Part shown: positions 18,601 through 28,500 of the stretch, piece after piece
Position numbering within the stretch: position 1 is the stretch's first letter
How the letters are laid out: each line of letters starts with the position of its first letter
Origin: Bin80 sp965220935
GTDB lineage: Bacteria; Bacteroidota; Rhodothermia; Rhodothermales; Bin80
Direction: 5' to 3'
Length of the DNA: 64,000 bases
Assembly: GCA_965220935.1 (NCBI GenBank)
Contig: OZ244857.1
Location: forward strand, 1,736,001 to 1,800,000
Notes under the pieces: model-generated
What the model saw: the letters and a program-made list of their open reading frames with translations, nothing else
Databases searched by the model: none
Told to the model about the DNA's origin: nothing
Program-made: the position numbers and the translations under genes

Positions 18601-18794
18601 ATCTGATCTTCTACTACCTGCGGAGCTTGCCCCGGATATTTGGCATGGATGATCACCTGAATGTCACTCAGATCTGGAATGGCATCCACAGGCGTATGAA
18701 ACAGAGCATAGAGACCTATGCCTCCTGTAAGTAGAGTCAATGCAATCACCAGGAAACGGTTCTGAATGGATCCCTCAATGATCTTTTCTAACAT
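15666..18794 (-). CDS. cusA: Cu(I)/Ag(I)-type heavy-metal RND efflux pump, inner-membrane subunit (CusA)
   Basis: A 1042-residue RND pump that expels metal ions through a tripartite CusCBA complex using the proton gradient. The N-terminus (NRFLVIALTLLTGGIG) and repeated hydrophobic clusters give the 12-helix RND topology. GAMVDAAIVMVENVHKH carries the conserved charged residue of the proton relay in TM4. PDLSDIQVII and YPGQAPQVVEDQITYPL are typical of the heavy-metal branch. The metal-binding area has LSMFETTIM and ARIDMLSTGIKTP, matching the Met-containing segments of CusA and favouring monovalent copper or silver over Zn/Co. It is the last gene of the minus-strand cluster, 20 bases after cusB; no terminator is obvious downstream. 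Confidence 0.93.
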   Translation of the reverse strand: MLEKIIEGSIQNRFLVIALTLLTGGIGLYALFHTPVDAIPDLSDIQVIIHAKYPGQAPQVVEDQITYPLTTAMLAVPHAKVVRGHSFFGSSFVYIIFEDGTDLYWARSRVLEYLNSFSDRLPSGVTPELGPDATGVGWIFQYVLHSDNRHDLQQLRSIQDWFLRYELMTVPGVAEVASVGGYVKQYQVEVDPNRLLAYNVTLPTVRDALQRSNTDVGGRLIEMGETEFMVRGLGYFQSIEDVENTPIGVDENGTPILVRNIAHVHLGPELRRGLIDWNGEGETVSGIIVMRFGENALKTIDAVKAKLEELKKGLPEGVTIQTTYDRSHLILRGINNLREKLLEESIIVAMVIMMFLLHVRSAIVIIITLPLGILIAFLIMDIQGLNANIMSLSGIAIAIGAMVDAAIVMVENVHKHLERDAGKKDHWPIVMDAAKEVGPSLFYSLIIITLSFLPVFTLQAQEGRLFMPLAFTKTYVMAASALLSITLVPVLMGYLIRGRILPEKKNPVVRLLIGAYRPLIEFVLRFRWLTIATALMILGVTVYPIGKLGSEFMPPLNEGDLLYMPTMDPGVSVTKAKEILQQTDKIIKRFPEVEHVTGKAGRAETPTDPAPLSMFETTIMLKPEHEWRQGMTLDSLIDQMDDAIDFAGLTNAWTMPIKARIDMLSTGIKTPVGVKLMGPNLEVLSELSQQVSAVLQTLSGTLSAFPDKAVGGNFIDYTINREEAARHGLTVGDVQDVIMSAIGGMNVTQTVEGLERYPVNVRYSRELRDNLPSLGRVLIATPTGIQIPLSYVADFSIEKGPSVIKSENARKTSWVYVDIRDIDIGTYVNQARLAVEQQIILPEGYSIVWSGQYEYIQRAQQRLQLVVPLTLVVIFLLLYMNFRSISESMIVMLSVPFSLVGGIWLIYMLNYDLSVAVGVGFIALAGVAAETGVIMLIYLNQAYREKEMLGQMNSLKDLYDAIIVGAVDRVRPKMMTVLTIMAGLLPILWGMGTGSEIMKRIVAPMVGGMISSTVLTLLVIPVIYYLWRSRQLNRGTTASLAD

Positions 18795-18814
18795 GGTCTA
18801 TCTAACTTAGACAC

Positions 18815-20185
18815 TCAGTGATGGTGATGGTCGGCAGGAGCCATGGTTTCAGAAGGCATCTCAGGATTTAAATCCGCCGCTGTTGATTGAAGAGGCGCGC
18901 CTGCGGCTAACATTTTCTGAATGGCCTCTTGCAGTCGGCTTTCGCTGTCTAACATAAATTGAGCAGACACCACAATTTCTTCATTCCCCTGCAGTCCTTC
19001 AAGAATTCGGATATAATTGTTATTGGATCCACCTTCTTCACCGAGCAATACCTCCCTCGGTTCAAACCTTCCCCCACCGCGGGCAATAAAGACGATGGCG
19101 CGTGCGCCCGATCGTATGATGGCCTCTGATGGCACAACCACCGCATCAGAAATGACCTTCCCCTGAAGTTGTACATTAACATACATGCCTGGCTTTAAAT
19201 CTAGGTCAGCATTGGAAAAGATGAGACGAACATGAACATCTCGTGCCTTTTCCCTTAGGTAAGGGTAGATATAGGAGACTCGACCAGTGTAGGTCTTGTC
19301 TGGAAGATAAGACAAGCGCATTTCCACGGGTTGTCCATCACGGATCCAGGGCACTTCGTTTTCAAAGAAACTTGCGTGAACCCATACCGTACGCAAATCA
19401 GCGATCGTAAACATATCTTCTCCAACATCTACATAACTCCCTACAATGGCATTTCTTTCTATCACAATTCCAGTCGTCGGAGCGGTGAGAACGATCGTTT
19501 TTCTGATCTCACCGGTTCGTGATAGACGATCAATCTCCGCTTCAGGAATGTCCCAGTACTCAAGTCGGGTGCGGGTAGAGGCTAATAATTTCTCAGCATC
19601 CTCTAGAACCGAAGGCAAAGTACTCCGAGAGGCCTGTTGGACATTTTGAAGAGCAAGCACATACTCTTGTTGCGTGGTAACCAATTCGGGGGAATAAATC
19701 TCAATCAGTGGATCACCTGCCTGAACTTGGTCTCCCACAAAATGAACATGCAGATTTTCGATCCAGCCCGATACCTTCGTGTTGACATGATAGAGCTGTT
19801 CTTCATCATATTGTACCTCCCCAACCGTTCGTATCATTCGTGTAAAATTCATACGCTGAACCTGTTGAGTTCGAATCCCCATGTTTTGAACCATAGCTGG
19901 ATTAATTAATACACCACTCTCAGATTTCTTTGGATTCTGATCAGCATATACAGGAATCAAATCCATGCCCATTTTTGACGTACCCGGACGGTCATAGATT
20001 TCAGATGGATCCATCGGGGCCTGCCAGTAAAGGATTTCTCGGTCAACATCTGGAGATGGGACCCCGATGGGGTGATCGGCTTGATGAATTGAAACGCGTC
20101 CTAGAAAAAAGCCACCTGTAAGAATCACGATGAGTACGAGGGATATTCTAAGTCGTTTTAAGAAGTGTTGACGATTCATGATCAT
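18815..20185 (-). CDS. cusB: RND efflux periplasmic adaptor subunit (CusB-like membrane fusion protein)
   Basis: A 456-residue adaptor linking CusA to the outer-membrane channel. The N-terminus has one membrane anchor or signal segment (ISLVLIVILTGGFFLG). A short metal-binding-like module near residues 48-80 (YWQAPMDPSEIYDRPG, then MGMDLIPVY) corresponds to the HMBD of such adaptors but has Met instead of the usual Cys pairs, which suits copper or silver. Barrel-sandwich, beta-barrel and helical hairpin regions follow (YSPELVTTQQEY, GIVIERNAIVGSYVDVGEDMF, PSEAIIRSG). The C-terminus ends in four His, a possible extra metal site. It is 14 bases downstream of the TolC-like gene and 20 bases upstream of cusA. 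Confidence 0.9.
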   Translation of the reverse strand: MIMNRQHFLKRLRISLVLIVILTGGFFLGRVSIHQADHPIGVPSPDVDREILYWQAPMDPSEIYDRPGTSKMGMDLIPVYADQNPKKSESGVLINPAMVQNMGIRTQQVQRMNFTRMIRTVGEVQYDEEQLYHVNTKVSGWIENLHVHFVGDQVQAGDPLIEIYSPELVTTQQEYVLALQNVQQASRSTLPSVLEDAEKLLASTRTRLEYWDIPEAEIDRLSRTGEIRKTIVLTAPTTGIVIERNAIVGSYVDVGEDMFTIADLRTVWVHASFFENEVPWIRDGQPVEMRLSYLPDKTYTGRVSYIYPYLREKARDVHVRLIFSNADLDLKPGMYVNVQLQGKVISDAVVVPSEAIIRSGARAIVFIARGGGRFEPREVLLGEEGGSNNNYIRILEGLQGNEEIVVSAQFMLDSESRLQEAIQKMLAAGAPLQSTAADLNPEMPSETMAPADHHHH

Positions 20186-20199
20186 AAAGAACGAATAGG

Positions 20200-21504
20200 T
20201 TAGAATTCATCAGCGATGAATTCAGAAAGTGAATCTATACCGAGGGCTCTTTCAAGGGTCGCAACTAATGCCAAATATTGAGCTAATGTATCGTCGTGAC
20301 GCATCCGAAGAGAAAATAATGTCCGCTCTGCGTCAAGCAAATCTAAAAAATCAGTGGCACCCGTTGAGTAGGAACCTAAAGTAGCTTGAAGCGTGATTTG
20401 AGCCTGAGGAACCAGACTCTCCTCAAAGATCTCTAGCTGCCTCGCTCGATCCCCTAATTGATGGATGAGATCTTGAATTTCTGTGGTGAGAGATGCAACA
20501 AGAGCCTCTTGACGTGCTTCAATCTGACGACGTAGCAATCGGGCTTGCTCAACCTGTGCTCTTCGTGGACGACGATTCATAGGGACTTTTATCGTCGCAG
20601 CCACCCCAAATGCATCTCGCCCCGTTGCTGTTTGGGGCATAGCACGGCGTGCAATATCGAAATAAGTGACACCAACGTTGAAGTCTGGTCGAAATTGCTT
20701 CAAGGCCAATGCAAATTGGTCATCCGCGCGTTTTGAAGCAGTTTCCAAAGCATGAATCTCAGGACGTTGCACTAATGCTAGATCAAGTAGATGGATTGCG
20801 TCCAATGAAACGTGAACGATGGAATCAACCGTGACTTGAAATTCAATGGGCATCAAGCGATTCAACATGCGGGACAGGGTCTGCGAGGCCGCATGCCTCT
20901 GCGAGGATAAGTCAATCAGTAGAAGTGCTAAAGAATTTCTCTCGAGTTGCGTCTTGAGGATAGCCTGTTGTACATCAGCGCCCACCTCGTAACGCGTTGA
21001 AGAAATATTCTCAAAACTTTTTAGCCTCTCAATAAATCCAAGAATGTGCGATCGCTGTCGTTGGATACGATAGATCGTGAAATAAGCATGCTTGATCTGC
21101 AGAAGTAGATCTTTTTCAAAGGCATCAGTTTCAAAACCTTTAATTTGAGCCGTTCGGGTGGCAATTGATTCAGTAAGTCTCAACTTGCCAGGGTATGGAA
21201 TTTCTTGCTCTATGCTCCATTGACTTCGCTGAGCACCTCGAGCTGTCAGCACAGGCGCAGGCTGATAGACAACTCGAATAGATGGATCTGGAAGTGCCGA
21301 GATCTGATCGCTTTGTAACGATAATGCCTCAGATTCTAACCTTGATGCTAATAATTCAGGATTAGATTCCCGTACCTCAGTGAGCAAATCTCTGAGATGC
21401 ACCAGTGTATCAGGTGCGGTCTGGCTCACCACCTGAGTGGGCACTATAAATAGTAGCAGGATGTTGAGACGAATCGCCTCAATCAAAAATAATCGCTTCA
21501 TCAT
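20200..21504 (-). CDS. cusC: TolC/CusC-type outer-membrane efflux channel
   Basis: A 434-residue outer-membrane factor with signal peptide (LNILLLFIVPTQVVSQ) and two halves of the OEP fold: an N-terminal half with LLTEVRESNPELLASRLE, and a C-terminal half with GATDFLDLLDAERTLFSLR and an alpha-helical hairpin before each strand pair. DPSIRVVYQPAPV and QEIPYPGKL are typical of the metal-efflux TolC branch. With the following adaptor and pump it completes a CusCBA-type exporter that takes metal out across both membranes. No lipobox Cys is present near the cleavage site, unlike E. coli CusC. Confidence 0.88.
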   Translation of the reverse strand: MMKRLFLIEAIRLNILLLFIVPTQVVSQTAPDTLVHLRDLLTEVRESNPELLASRLESEALSLQSDQISALPDPSIRVVYQPAPVLTARGAQRSQWSIEQEIPYPGKLRLTESIATRTAQIKGFETDAFEKDLLLQIKHAYFTIYRIQRQRSHILGFIERLKSFENISSTRYEVGADVQQAILKTQLERNSLALLLIDLSSQRHAASQTLSRMLNRLMPIEFQVTVDSIVHVSLDAIHLLDLALVQRPEIHALETASKRADDQFALALKQFRPDFNVGVTYFDIARRAMPQTATGRDAFGVAATIKVPMNRRPRRAQVEQARLLRRQIEARQEALVASLTTEIQDLIHQLGDRARQLEIFEESLVPQAQITLQATLGSYSTGATDFLDLLDAERTLFSLRMRHDDTLAQYLALVATLERALGIDSLSEFIADEF

Positions 21505-21579
21505 TTTCTGAATGATAGGGTATCATGCATATTGAGATGCAACGATAAGCACCTCACGTATAGCCTAATCAAAGTCCTA

Positions 21580-22044
21580 TCAAATCAGAAAAATACCCAA
21601 GGTGGAATGCGTATGGTGGAGGGAATGAGGAACACTGTATCGTGGCGATGAAGTAAAGCGAATCATACTTGCTTTGATACTCGTCTCATGACGCGGAGTT
21701 ACTGTACGAGGAAGCGACCAATGATCTAGCAATGACCAAGGGGCGTGATGTAGAACTCTGATGATCGCAATATCAGATGTTGCATCAAAACCACAACAAA
21801 ATGTGATGAGACTTGAACAATGTTCATGCTCACCAGAAATAACCAACTGATCGGATGGGCAAGGATGATGATGTCCTAAAGGTGACGGGGAATGAGAATT
21901 TCTATCATGATGTTCATGCGAAATCGTATCTTCGCACTGAGATTGAAACCACGGCGCGAGTGCACTCATAAGCAAGCTCATGTTGACAACGATGAGGACA
22001 ATAGAACGGATCTGTGATGTAAACATGAAAGATCTAACTATCAC
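21580..22044 (-). CDS. Small His/Cys-rich exported or membrane protein next to the Cus operon
   Basis: 154 residues with one N-terminal hydrophobic segment (IRSIVLIVVNMSLLMSAL). A middle part is rich in His and Cys (HEHHD, GHHHPCPSD, GEHEHCSS, FCCGFD). No named domain is recognised. Position (75 bases before the TolC-like gene, same strand) and composition suggest a periplasmic metal-binding or metal-sensing accessory of the Cus pump; similar small proteins sit in front of efflux operons in other Bacteroidota. An alternative start at 22026 (MFTSQIRS) would shorten it by six residues. Its start is only 11 bases from the PorV-like stop, so it is probably transcribed with the upstream genes too. 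Confidence 0.6.
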   Translation of the reverse strand: MIVRSFMFTSQIRSIVLIVVNMSLLMSALAPWFQSQCEDTISHEHHDRNSHSPSPLGHHHPCPSDQLVISGEHEHCSSLITFCCGFDATSDIAIIRVLHHAPWSLLDHWSLPRTVTPRHETSIKASMIRFTSSPRYSVPHSLHHTHSTLGIFLI

Positions 22045-22055
22045 TTAAACTATGT

Positions 22056-23123
22056 TCATAATCCAATCTGAAGCGAAATACGATTGACAGCACCAAAGAC
22101 CCCAAATTGTGTGTAGGCATAGTCTGCGCCAAATTGAAGATTCCCAATCCCGTACTTGAGACCAGCACCCGCACTGAATCCTTGTTCCTCACTCACACCT
22201 AACTGCTGGAAACCGCCGCGCAGAGAGACAATGTCCATCAAGGTATATTCCAACCCAAATCTGATGTGCTCTGCAAAGTCACGCGGACGCTGGGCATCCA
22301 CATGTAACTGAATGCTATGCATATCTGGATTCATAGAGGTGAGGTCTACAAGGTTCATGGACGCTCCTATCTGGAAGGTCAATGGCAGTTCAAACCGCTC
22401 CCGTACATAGGTTTGCTCTCCTGCAAAATTGCGTGCGCTCATGCCTATCACCAAACTTTCAAAGCCCGTTGCATAGACGATACCAAAGTCAAAGGCAATC
22501 GTTTGTGCATTGTAGCCCTCGGTCGTTTGGATTACCCCACTGTCAAATTCCTGAGATGTTGCAAATCCCGTTCCGATATCCTGATAGACGGCCTTAATAT
22601 TAGCACCCGCTGAAAAGCGATCTCCAAAAGATCGCGCATACCCAATCCCTATGGCCATGGCCGTTGGACTATAAGCCCCAGTTTCCATAAAACCATCGTC
22701 ATTATTGGCGCGAATCGTGCCAATAAAATCACCATAGTCAACTGATACGATCGAGATCCCAACGACACCATAATTGATTGCACGACTTGGACGAAACGCG
22801 ATACTGGCCTGAGTGTAATTGATATCGGCTATATAGGTCATGGTGCCCGCAGTAGCATGCATTCGGCCCGCCATGAATCCCATACTAGCAGGATTATAAA
22901 ACATAGAGACCGATGAACCCGACAGCTCCGCAGTCATCGCAGATCCGATCGCAGCTGACCGCGCATCAACAGAAGTGCTTAAAAATTTCATGCCCGTCTG
23001 GCCTCGCTTATCTGTTTCAACCTCTGTATCTGGTGTTAAGCCAGCCTGACCATAAGACGCTGAAACACTGAACATCATCAGTGCGACAATCGCCATTAGT
23101 GAAAAATGTATGTGCTTTTTCAT
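22056..23123 (-). CDS. PorV/PorQ-family outer-membrane beta-barrel protein
   Basis: 355 residues from ATG at 23123, chosen because MKKHIHFSLMAIVALMMF...SYGQ is a good signal peptide; the frame can be extended upstream but that would bury it. Conserved features of the UPF0164/PorV family are present: TGMKFLSTSVDARSAAIG, MFYNPASMGF, and a C-terminal strand rich in alternating hydrophobic residues ending RISLQIGL. In T9SS organisms PorV shuttles cargo from the translocon to the attachment complex, while relatives act as outer-membrane channels. Its place directly after a TonB receptor and a T9SS-type secreted protein suggests a dedicated partner rather than the general PorV. Confidence 0.8.
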   Translation of the reverse strand: MKKHIHFSLMAIVALMMFSVSASYGQAGLTPDTEVETDKRGQTGMKFLSTSVDARSAAIGSAMTAELSGSSVSMFYNPASMGFMAGRMHATAGTMTYIADINYTQASIAFRPSRAINYGVVGISIVSVDYGDFIGTIRANNDDGFMETGAYSPTAMAIGIGYARSFGDRFSAGANIKAVYQDIGTGFATSQEFDSGVIQTTEGYNAQTIAFDFGIVYATGFESLVIGMSARNFAGEQTYVRERFELPLTFQIGASMNLVDLTSMNPDMHSIQLHVDAQRPRDFAEHIRFGLEYTLMDIVSLRGGFQQLGVSEEQGFSAGAGLKYGIGNLQFGADYAYTQFGVFGAVNRISLQIGL

Positions 23124-23175
23124 TTCAATATATGATATGTGTGTGATGAGTTCTAAAGACATAGATTCAACCCAT

Positions 23176-25506
23176 CTACCTGATGACAGTGAATTTCTGG
23201 ATGGCCTCCTCGCCAGTATCGTGATCTGTGAATACTGCAATGTAGATCCCACTGACAATCAACTGCCGAGAACTAGTCGTGAGGTTCCAGAGCTCATCCC
23301 CACTCCCGTCTGTGTGTTCAATTGTGTGCACCAACTCTCCTATTTCTGTATAGATCTTGATGGTGCAGTTTCCAGGAATGTTGAAGAATGCAATTCTATC
23401 CTCTTGGGCAAACCGAACGGTTGCATCTGCGCCTAAGTTTACTGGATTGGGAACAATCCTAGCATCTTGGACACTTTTTGTGGGCCCATACGGCGCGCGT
23501 TTAAGATTCACTGGCAGGTAGGTTTGTGTCATATAGCGAGAGCTACGAAGAGGAGCTCCATTTGGAGTACCCGTAAGTGCATCGGGATCATTGGACTGCG
23601 GTTCACCCACTGCCTGCAAATAGTAATAATAGTCTGTTCCACGCGTGAGATCTGTGTCAGCATAAGATCCTGCATTACCATCAAGCGTTGCAATGAGTTG
23701 ATAACCGCACCGCTGCTGCTGTGTAGAGGCAGGATCAGCAGGATCAATCGGGTTGGATCCATCAACGTATTGCCGAGAACCAAAGTCAATACAAGCCTCA
23801 TAGATATTATCCCAAAATTGGGAAGACCGATAGACTTGCCACGCTGATCTACCTGGTCCCGTTGAAGGGGTATCCCATACGAGATCAACTTTATCAGGGC
23901 GGCCAAACACGGAAAATTTAGCAGGGGCATGAGGGGCTTCCTGAATAGGATATACCGTCATGTTATTACTAGCCTCATAGAGATTGATTCCTCTCTGAAA
24001 GACCTGAAACAAAGAATCTCTGGCGGTAACCACCCACTGATTCTTCGTCATTTCCTCTAATCCATGCCCAAAGGTATCAATCATCCCATCACCGTCAGCG
24101 TCTCTCTGATTAACACTGAAGTCAAAAGAACCCGTCTGAATGGTGCCATCGCTATTGGCATCGTAGCGAATTGGTTCATCCTCCAATTTCCCGAGTATAA
24201 AGGCTCTGCCGATTCTTATTTGAGCATCCAGAGATAATCCTCCAACGCCTTCAACAACAACAATTCGTATGCTCTCACCAGGCCCAATATCGTAAGGGCC
24301 ATAGGCCGTTGTAGGCGAATATCCGCCCTCTTTTCCAGAAGATGCATCTTTGGTGGCTGCCCAGAATTGACCACTTGGTTCAACCCTATCAGCATAATGG
24401 GGCCACATTCGGCTGGATTTACCAGAAAATAAATCAGGATTCTCTCGAGTGCGAATGCCTAATTCGTAATAATCTTCCCAGGGTTGTCCAGGAATCGTCA
24501 GGGGTTCATCCTGATCCATGAATCCCATTGTGGAGGGTTGACAGGTATCCTTCGTTGAGATCGTACAGCGAATATAAGTTGGATCTGATGTGGAATTATC
24601 AGCGTGGATTGTTGCCCTTCCTACATACGATGCCCCCGCTAATCGTCCTAAAGTATCTCCTGGAGCAATCACCCAATCAAAACTCTCTCTGATGATCGGC
24701 CCTCCAAATTGATCTAACTGTCCCTGAATGGATGGGTCTACTCCCGTCCATACATACTGAGCGGTAAAGGAAACTGGATAATCTGCGTGGCCATCACCAA
24801 CCACATCAATCATGTTGAACTTCCCCCATGCCTGTGCTTCACTCACCGCCCATGCTGCTTGCCCATTACCTTTGTATCGGTGAATACGAAAAAAATAGGT
24901 TTCATTCAAGCGTTGATCTGGAAGCTCAATGTCATCATCGTCGTCAGTGTTGCCTGTATTGGTATAGACATACTCTATAATATTAGAGTCATCATGGAAT
25001 TGATTCACATAGGCATAGGCTCTTCTGTCAACAGTAACCCCAATATAGGTATGGTGGATGTTATGAATCATCCGATCCGCAGGTAGGTCGGGATTTACAG
25101 CATCTAAGACCACAAGGTTATCAAAGGTCTGAGATCCATCCACTTCAACGACCGTATCTGGGGTTCTGCCTATGATCTGATTCTGAACGGGAAATGTGAA
25201 TTCTGCGCCTGGATCACTTGGTCCGATCCTTGCGACATAATAGGGAAATTTCTTACCACTTGGATCAGTCCAATCTTTGGCACCAATCCACAACGCTTTC
25301 TGAGAATGATGTCCTTGACCACGCAGGCTACCAGGCCATCTCAATCCAGCTTCGGCATCGCTCAGAGCACCTGATTCAACATAATAGTTATGCAGTGTGC
25401 CAATATCCAGCCACTGTACTGTGAACTGAGCTTGAACAGAACCCTGTCCAACAATGAGCAAAAATAGCCCTATTAAAACTGTTTTCAAAGAATAAATAAC
25501 GTTCAT
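23176..25506 (-). CDS. Large secreted protein with T9SS-type C-terminal domain
   Basis: 776 residues from ATG at 25506, where a clear signal peptide begins (VLIGLFLLIVGQGSVQAQ). The N-terminal 450 residues are of unknown fold. An acidic stretch near 450-480 (DANSDGTIQ and DADGDGMID) resembles Ca-binding EF-hand/thrombospondin-3 loops. An FN3-like module follows (APAKFSVFGRPDKVDLVWDT). The last 90 residues (ARIVPNPVNLGADATVRF ... QKFTVIR) have the NP and final KF.V layout of T9SS sorting domains. It lies between the TonB receptor (62 bases upstream) and the PorV-like gene (52 bases downstream), a gene order common in this group. Function unknown; probably cell-surface. Confidence 0.7.
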   Translation of the reverse strand: MNVIYSLKTVLIGLFLLIVGQGSVQAQFTVQWLDIGTLHNYYVESGALSDAEAGLRWPGSLRGQGHHSQKALWIGAKDWTDPSGKKFPYYVARIGPSDPGAEFTFPVQNQIIGRTPDTVVEVDGSQTFDNLVVLDAVNPDLPADRMIHNIHHTYIGVTVDRRAYAYVNQFHDDSNIIEYVYTNTGNTDDDDDIELPDQRLNETYFFRIHRYKGNGQAAWAVSEAQAWGKFNMIDVVGDGHADYPVSFTAQYVWTGVDPSIQGQLDQFGGPIIRESFDWVIAPGDTLGRLAGASYVGRATIHADNSTSDPTYIRCTISTKDTCQPSTMGFMDQDEPLTIPGQPWEDYYELGIRTRENPDLFSGKSSRMWPHYADRVEPSGQFWAATKDASSGKEGGYSPTTAYGPYDIGPGESIRIVVVEGVGGLSLDAQIRIGRAFILGKLEDEPIRYDANSDGTIQTGSFDFSVNQRDADGDGMIDTFGHGLEEMTKNQWVVTARDSLFQVFQRGINLYEASNNMTVYPIQEAPHAPAKFSVFGRPDKVDLVWDTPSTGPGRSAWQVYRSSQFWDNIYEACIDFGSRQYVDGSNPIDPADPASTQQQRCGYQLIATLDGNAGSYADTDLTRGTDYYYYLQAVGEPQSNDPDALTGTPNGAPLRSSRYMTQTYLPVNLKRAPYGPTKSVQDARIVPNPVNLGADATVRFAQEDRIAFFNIPGNCTIKIYTEIGELVHTIEHTDGSGDELWNLTTSSRQLIVSGIYIAVFTDHDTGEEAIQKFTVIR

Positions 25507-25568
25507 GAGATTATAAGTTATTTGAATGTATCGCTCCCTTACTATGATCAGCAAAAGAGCCACGCAAA

Positions 25569-28500
25569 CTATAATGTGATCCGAAGCCCAAGTGTGACTC
25601 TTCGATTATTCAGAAATGTGTTAAACCGCATATTTGGCATATCAATATAGGCCTTATCATCAAGCACCTGCTCTACTTCGTTTTGCGGGACATCTTCCCA
25701 ATCAGATCCATTCCAACGAGAGTAGATTTGCGTGTCCGCGGCCCAATACCAGGCAGTTGTATTTCGATCATCTTCGCTGATATCATTCAGTGAAGCGAAG
25801 GCTTCAATCGGTTGATAGGCAACATCTGGGTCTCTGAATACACCGGGCCGATCATCACCTGGAATCCAGATATAGGGAAGTGCCCCACTCGCCGCCTTTT
25901 CCGCGTACGATAGTGTCTCATCTACCCTGTTTACCTGATCAAACATATCCTCGGGCAAGTGGAGCGACCACATGTAGTGATCAAAATCTCGGTTCTCCCT
26001 GTGGAACCCAGTCGCACGATACAAATGACGCCGATTGAACAAATTCGAGATATCCACGAAGACCTGTGCACCGCCAAGTCGGGTATTGATATGCTTGGTG
26101 AAGCGAAGATCAAAATTCACATAACTGCGCCAACTTACATTCTCCTGCAACTCGGGGGGTGCCCCTCCTCCTCCACTCCAGCGCCACTGCGCTCCCTTGC
26201 GCCATTCTCCCAGAAGACTCACTCGCCAATCCCCCAGTAGATCTCCATTTAAAATGGATGGAACGAAGTTGCTCGGCGTCAAAAAGAGTAGGTTTCCACG
26301 AGCAAACGGTTCGGCTATCGGGGTTGACTGGCGATAGTCAATTGAAGAGAGAAGATAGTTTTGCTGCTCAAATGAATTCTCGTTAAACTCAGCATAACCA
26401 AAATTCCCCGATTTTCTTTGAAGATAGGTGTAATTAATAAAGCCTTGAATCCAGTCTCCTCGTAACTTGGTGAGCGTAATTTCGGCTCCCCGCACATCAG
26501 CGTAGTTCCATGGTTGCTTGATACTATAATTGACAACCCCTCCAAGACCATTATACGTCACATCTCTAGCCTGATCGGAAACATCTCTGTAAAACCCACT
26601 GATTCGAAGTAGATATTGATCAAGTAGATTCTGATCAAAGCCCAACTCATAAGCTACGGTCAGAGGCATTGGATGCTCTGGATTTCCTAGAACATCAATT
26701 CCACCAATACGCGATTGCCTGACGCCAAATAAATCAAACGGATCTAGCATTTGACGGAAATGTCCATAGTTGAAATAAAGTTTACTTTCTTGAGAGATCG
26801 GAAATGAAACTCCAATGCGAGGGCTAATGAAGACCTGAACAGGAGGATTCTCCTTATCAAGAAGTTCATCTAACCCCTCTACGCGCTGGCGATATGCATT
26901 ATCAAATGGATTATCTGCAATCCACCAAGCCGTGTTGGAATCAAAGATATCTGCACGGACACCCAGATTCGCAATCATTCCCTGAAACTCCAGTTTTCCC
27001 TGAGCATAAACAGCGCCCTGAATCGGTTGACGATCGTAGGGATAATCTTCCTGAGGCTCTGGTCCTATCTGTGCAAGGTTGACGCGTTGATAGTTGAGTT
27101 GATAATCACTCATGATGAGCTCAGCTCCAGTCTTGATCTGTAATACCCGGTTGACTTGACTGGTCAGGTCAAAGCGCCCAGTAAAAACACTTACATCCGA
27201 CGTGTCCCGGGTTTTGACCCAGTGTCCTCCAGTCGTGATCCTTGATCCCATTAGATTTCCCGATGCGCCCAAAAAACCAAAGGGTTCATCTCCCACACAA
27301 TAGGGTACGATCTCTCCGTCCCCATTGAGATCTGATGTTCCTCCAAAACATCTGATTTGATCCGTACCTTGCAGCTTCTCCCCTTCGGTGGTTAACACAC
27401 CATTCACAGTATAAGGGACAGAGAAGAACTGGCCGTTGTCTACATAGGAGCCATCACGAAGATTCGGGAAACGCGTACGATACTTTGAAGAAATATTTGA
27501 AAGATTGATCTCGTAAAATGTACTCTGATTTAGTGTGTGGGTAAACGTAGCACCTACCATTGTATGATCGCGATTGGCGACTGCAAACGTTCCATCAGAC
27601 AGCACAATTCCTCCGAATCGTTCATCAACATCTAGCATTCTAGAGCCAGAGCCCCACCAAGGATACGCTGGAATATTGCCGCCATACATTTGAAGATCAG
27701 GGGCCTCCTGATTTCCACTCATTCCCCGTTCAACCCCTCGCATTCCCCGAATGCTGAGTTTCATTCCTCGGGCAATATCTGAAACAATTTTGGCCTGAAT
27801 CGTTTGGTTGGTGTAGGCATCTCTAGACTGCGGGATAATGTATGCCGTCTGCGTTCCTCGGTAAGAGGCCGAGAAACGTAGGTCTCCAAGTTTACTTCCA
27901 TATCCTGGAACTAGAGGGCCTGCGACCGTGAGATCTACCTCATAATCAGGTTTTGTAATCTCGTTATCTTTGCGATGCGTATACCTGAAATAATCCTGCA
28001 TATCCTGTGGGGTCACATCAAATCCACCCGCATCGCTACTTTGAAGTTTTTCTGCGAACATGTTCCATCCTTCAAAGATATTGTACTGGTTTTGAGTGTA
28101 TGGATCCCATTGTTTCGTCCCATCCCAAGCCACCTCTGGATCCAAAAAGGGGCGAATGTACCAACTATCGCAGTCTCCTTGTGTGGTTGGGTAGCTGCAA
28201 TTCTGCAAAGACATTCCTCCAAGGCTGTTGAATGATTTGGGTTGAGGTGGCTCATAGCGATAGAGTGCATCTACGGAATAACGTGTTCGTGATGGATCCT
28301 TCGTGGTCACATTCACGACTCCGCTCCGGACGTTTCCGTACTCTGCATTGAATCCACCCGTCTGAACCTGTACCTCTTCCACCGAGGTATAGCTGATATT
28401 AGAAAATGGGTCATGATGGCGGCCCGTTCGCAAATTCATACCATCCACTACAAAGGCAACCTGATTGAATCCACCACCGCGAATACTCAGCCCCGGTTCA

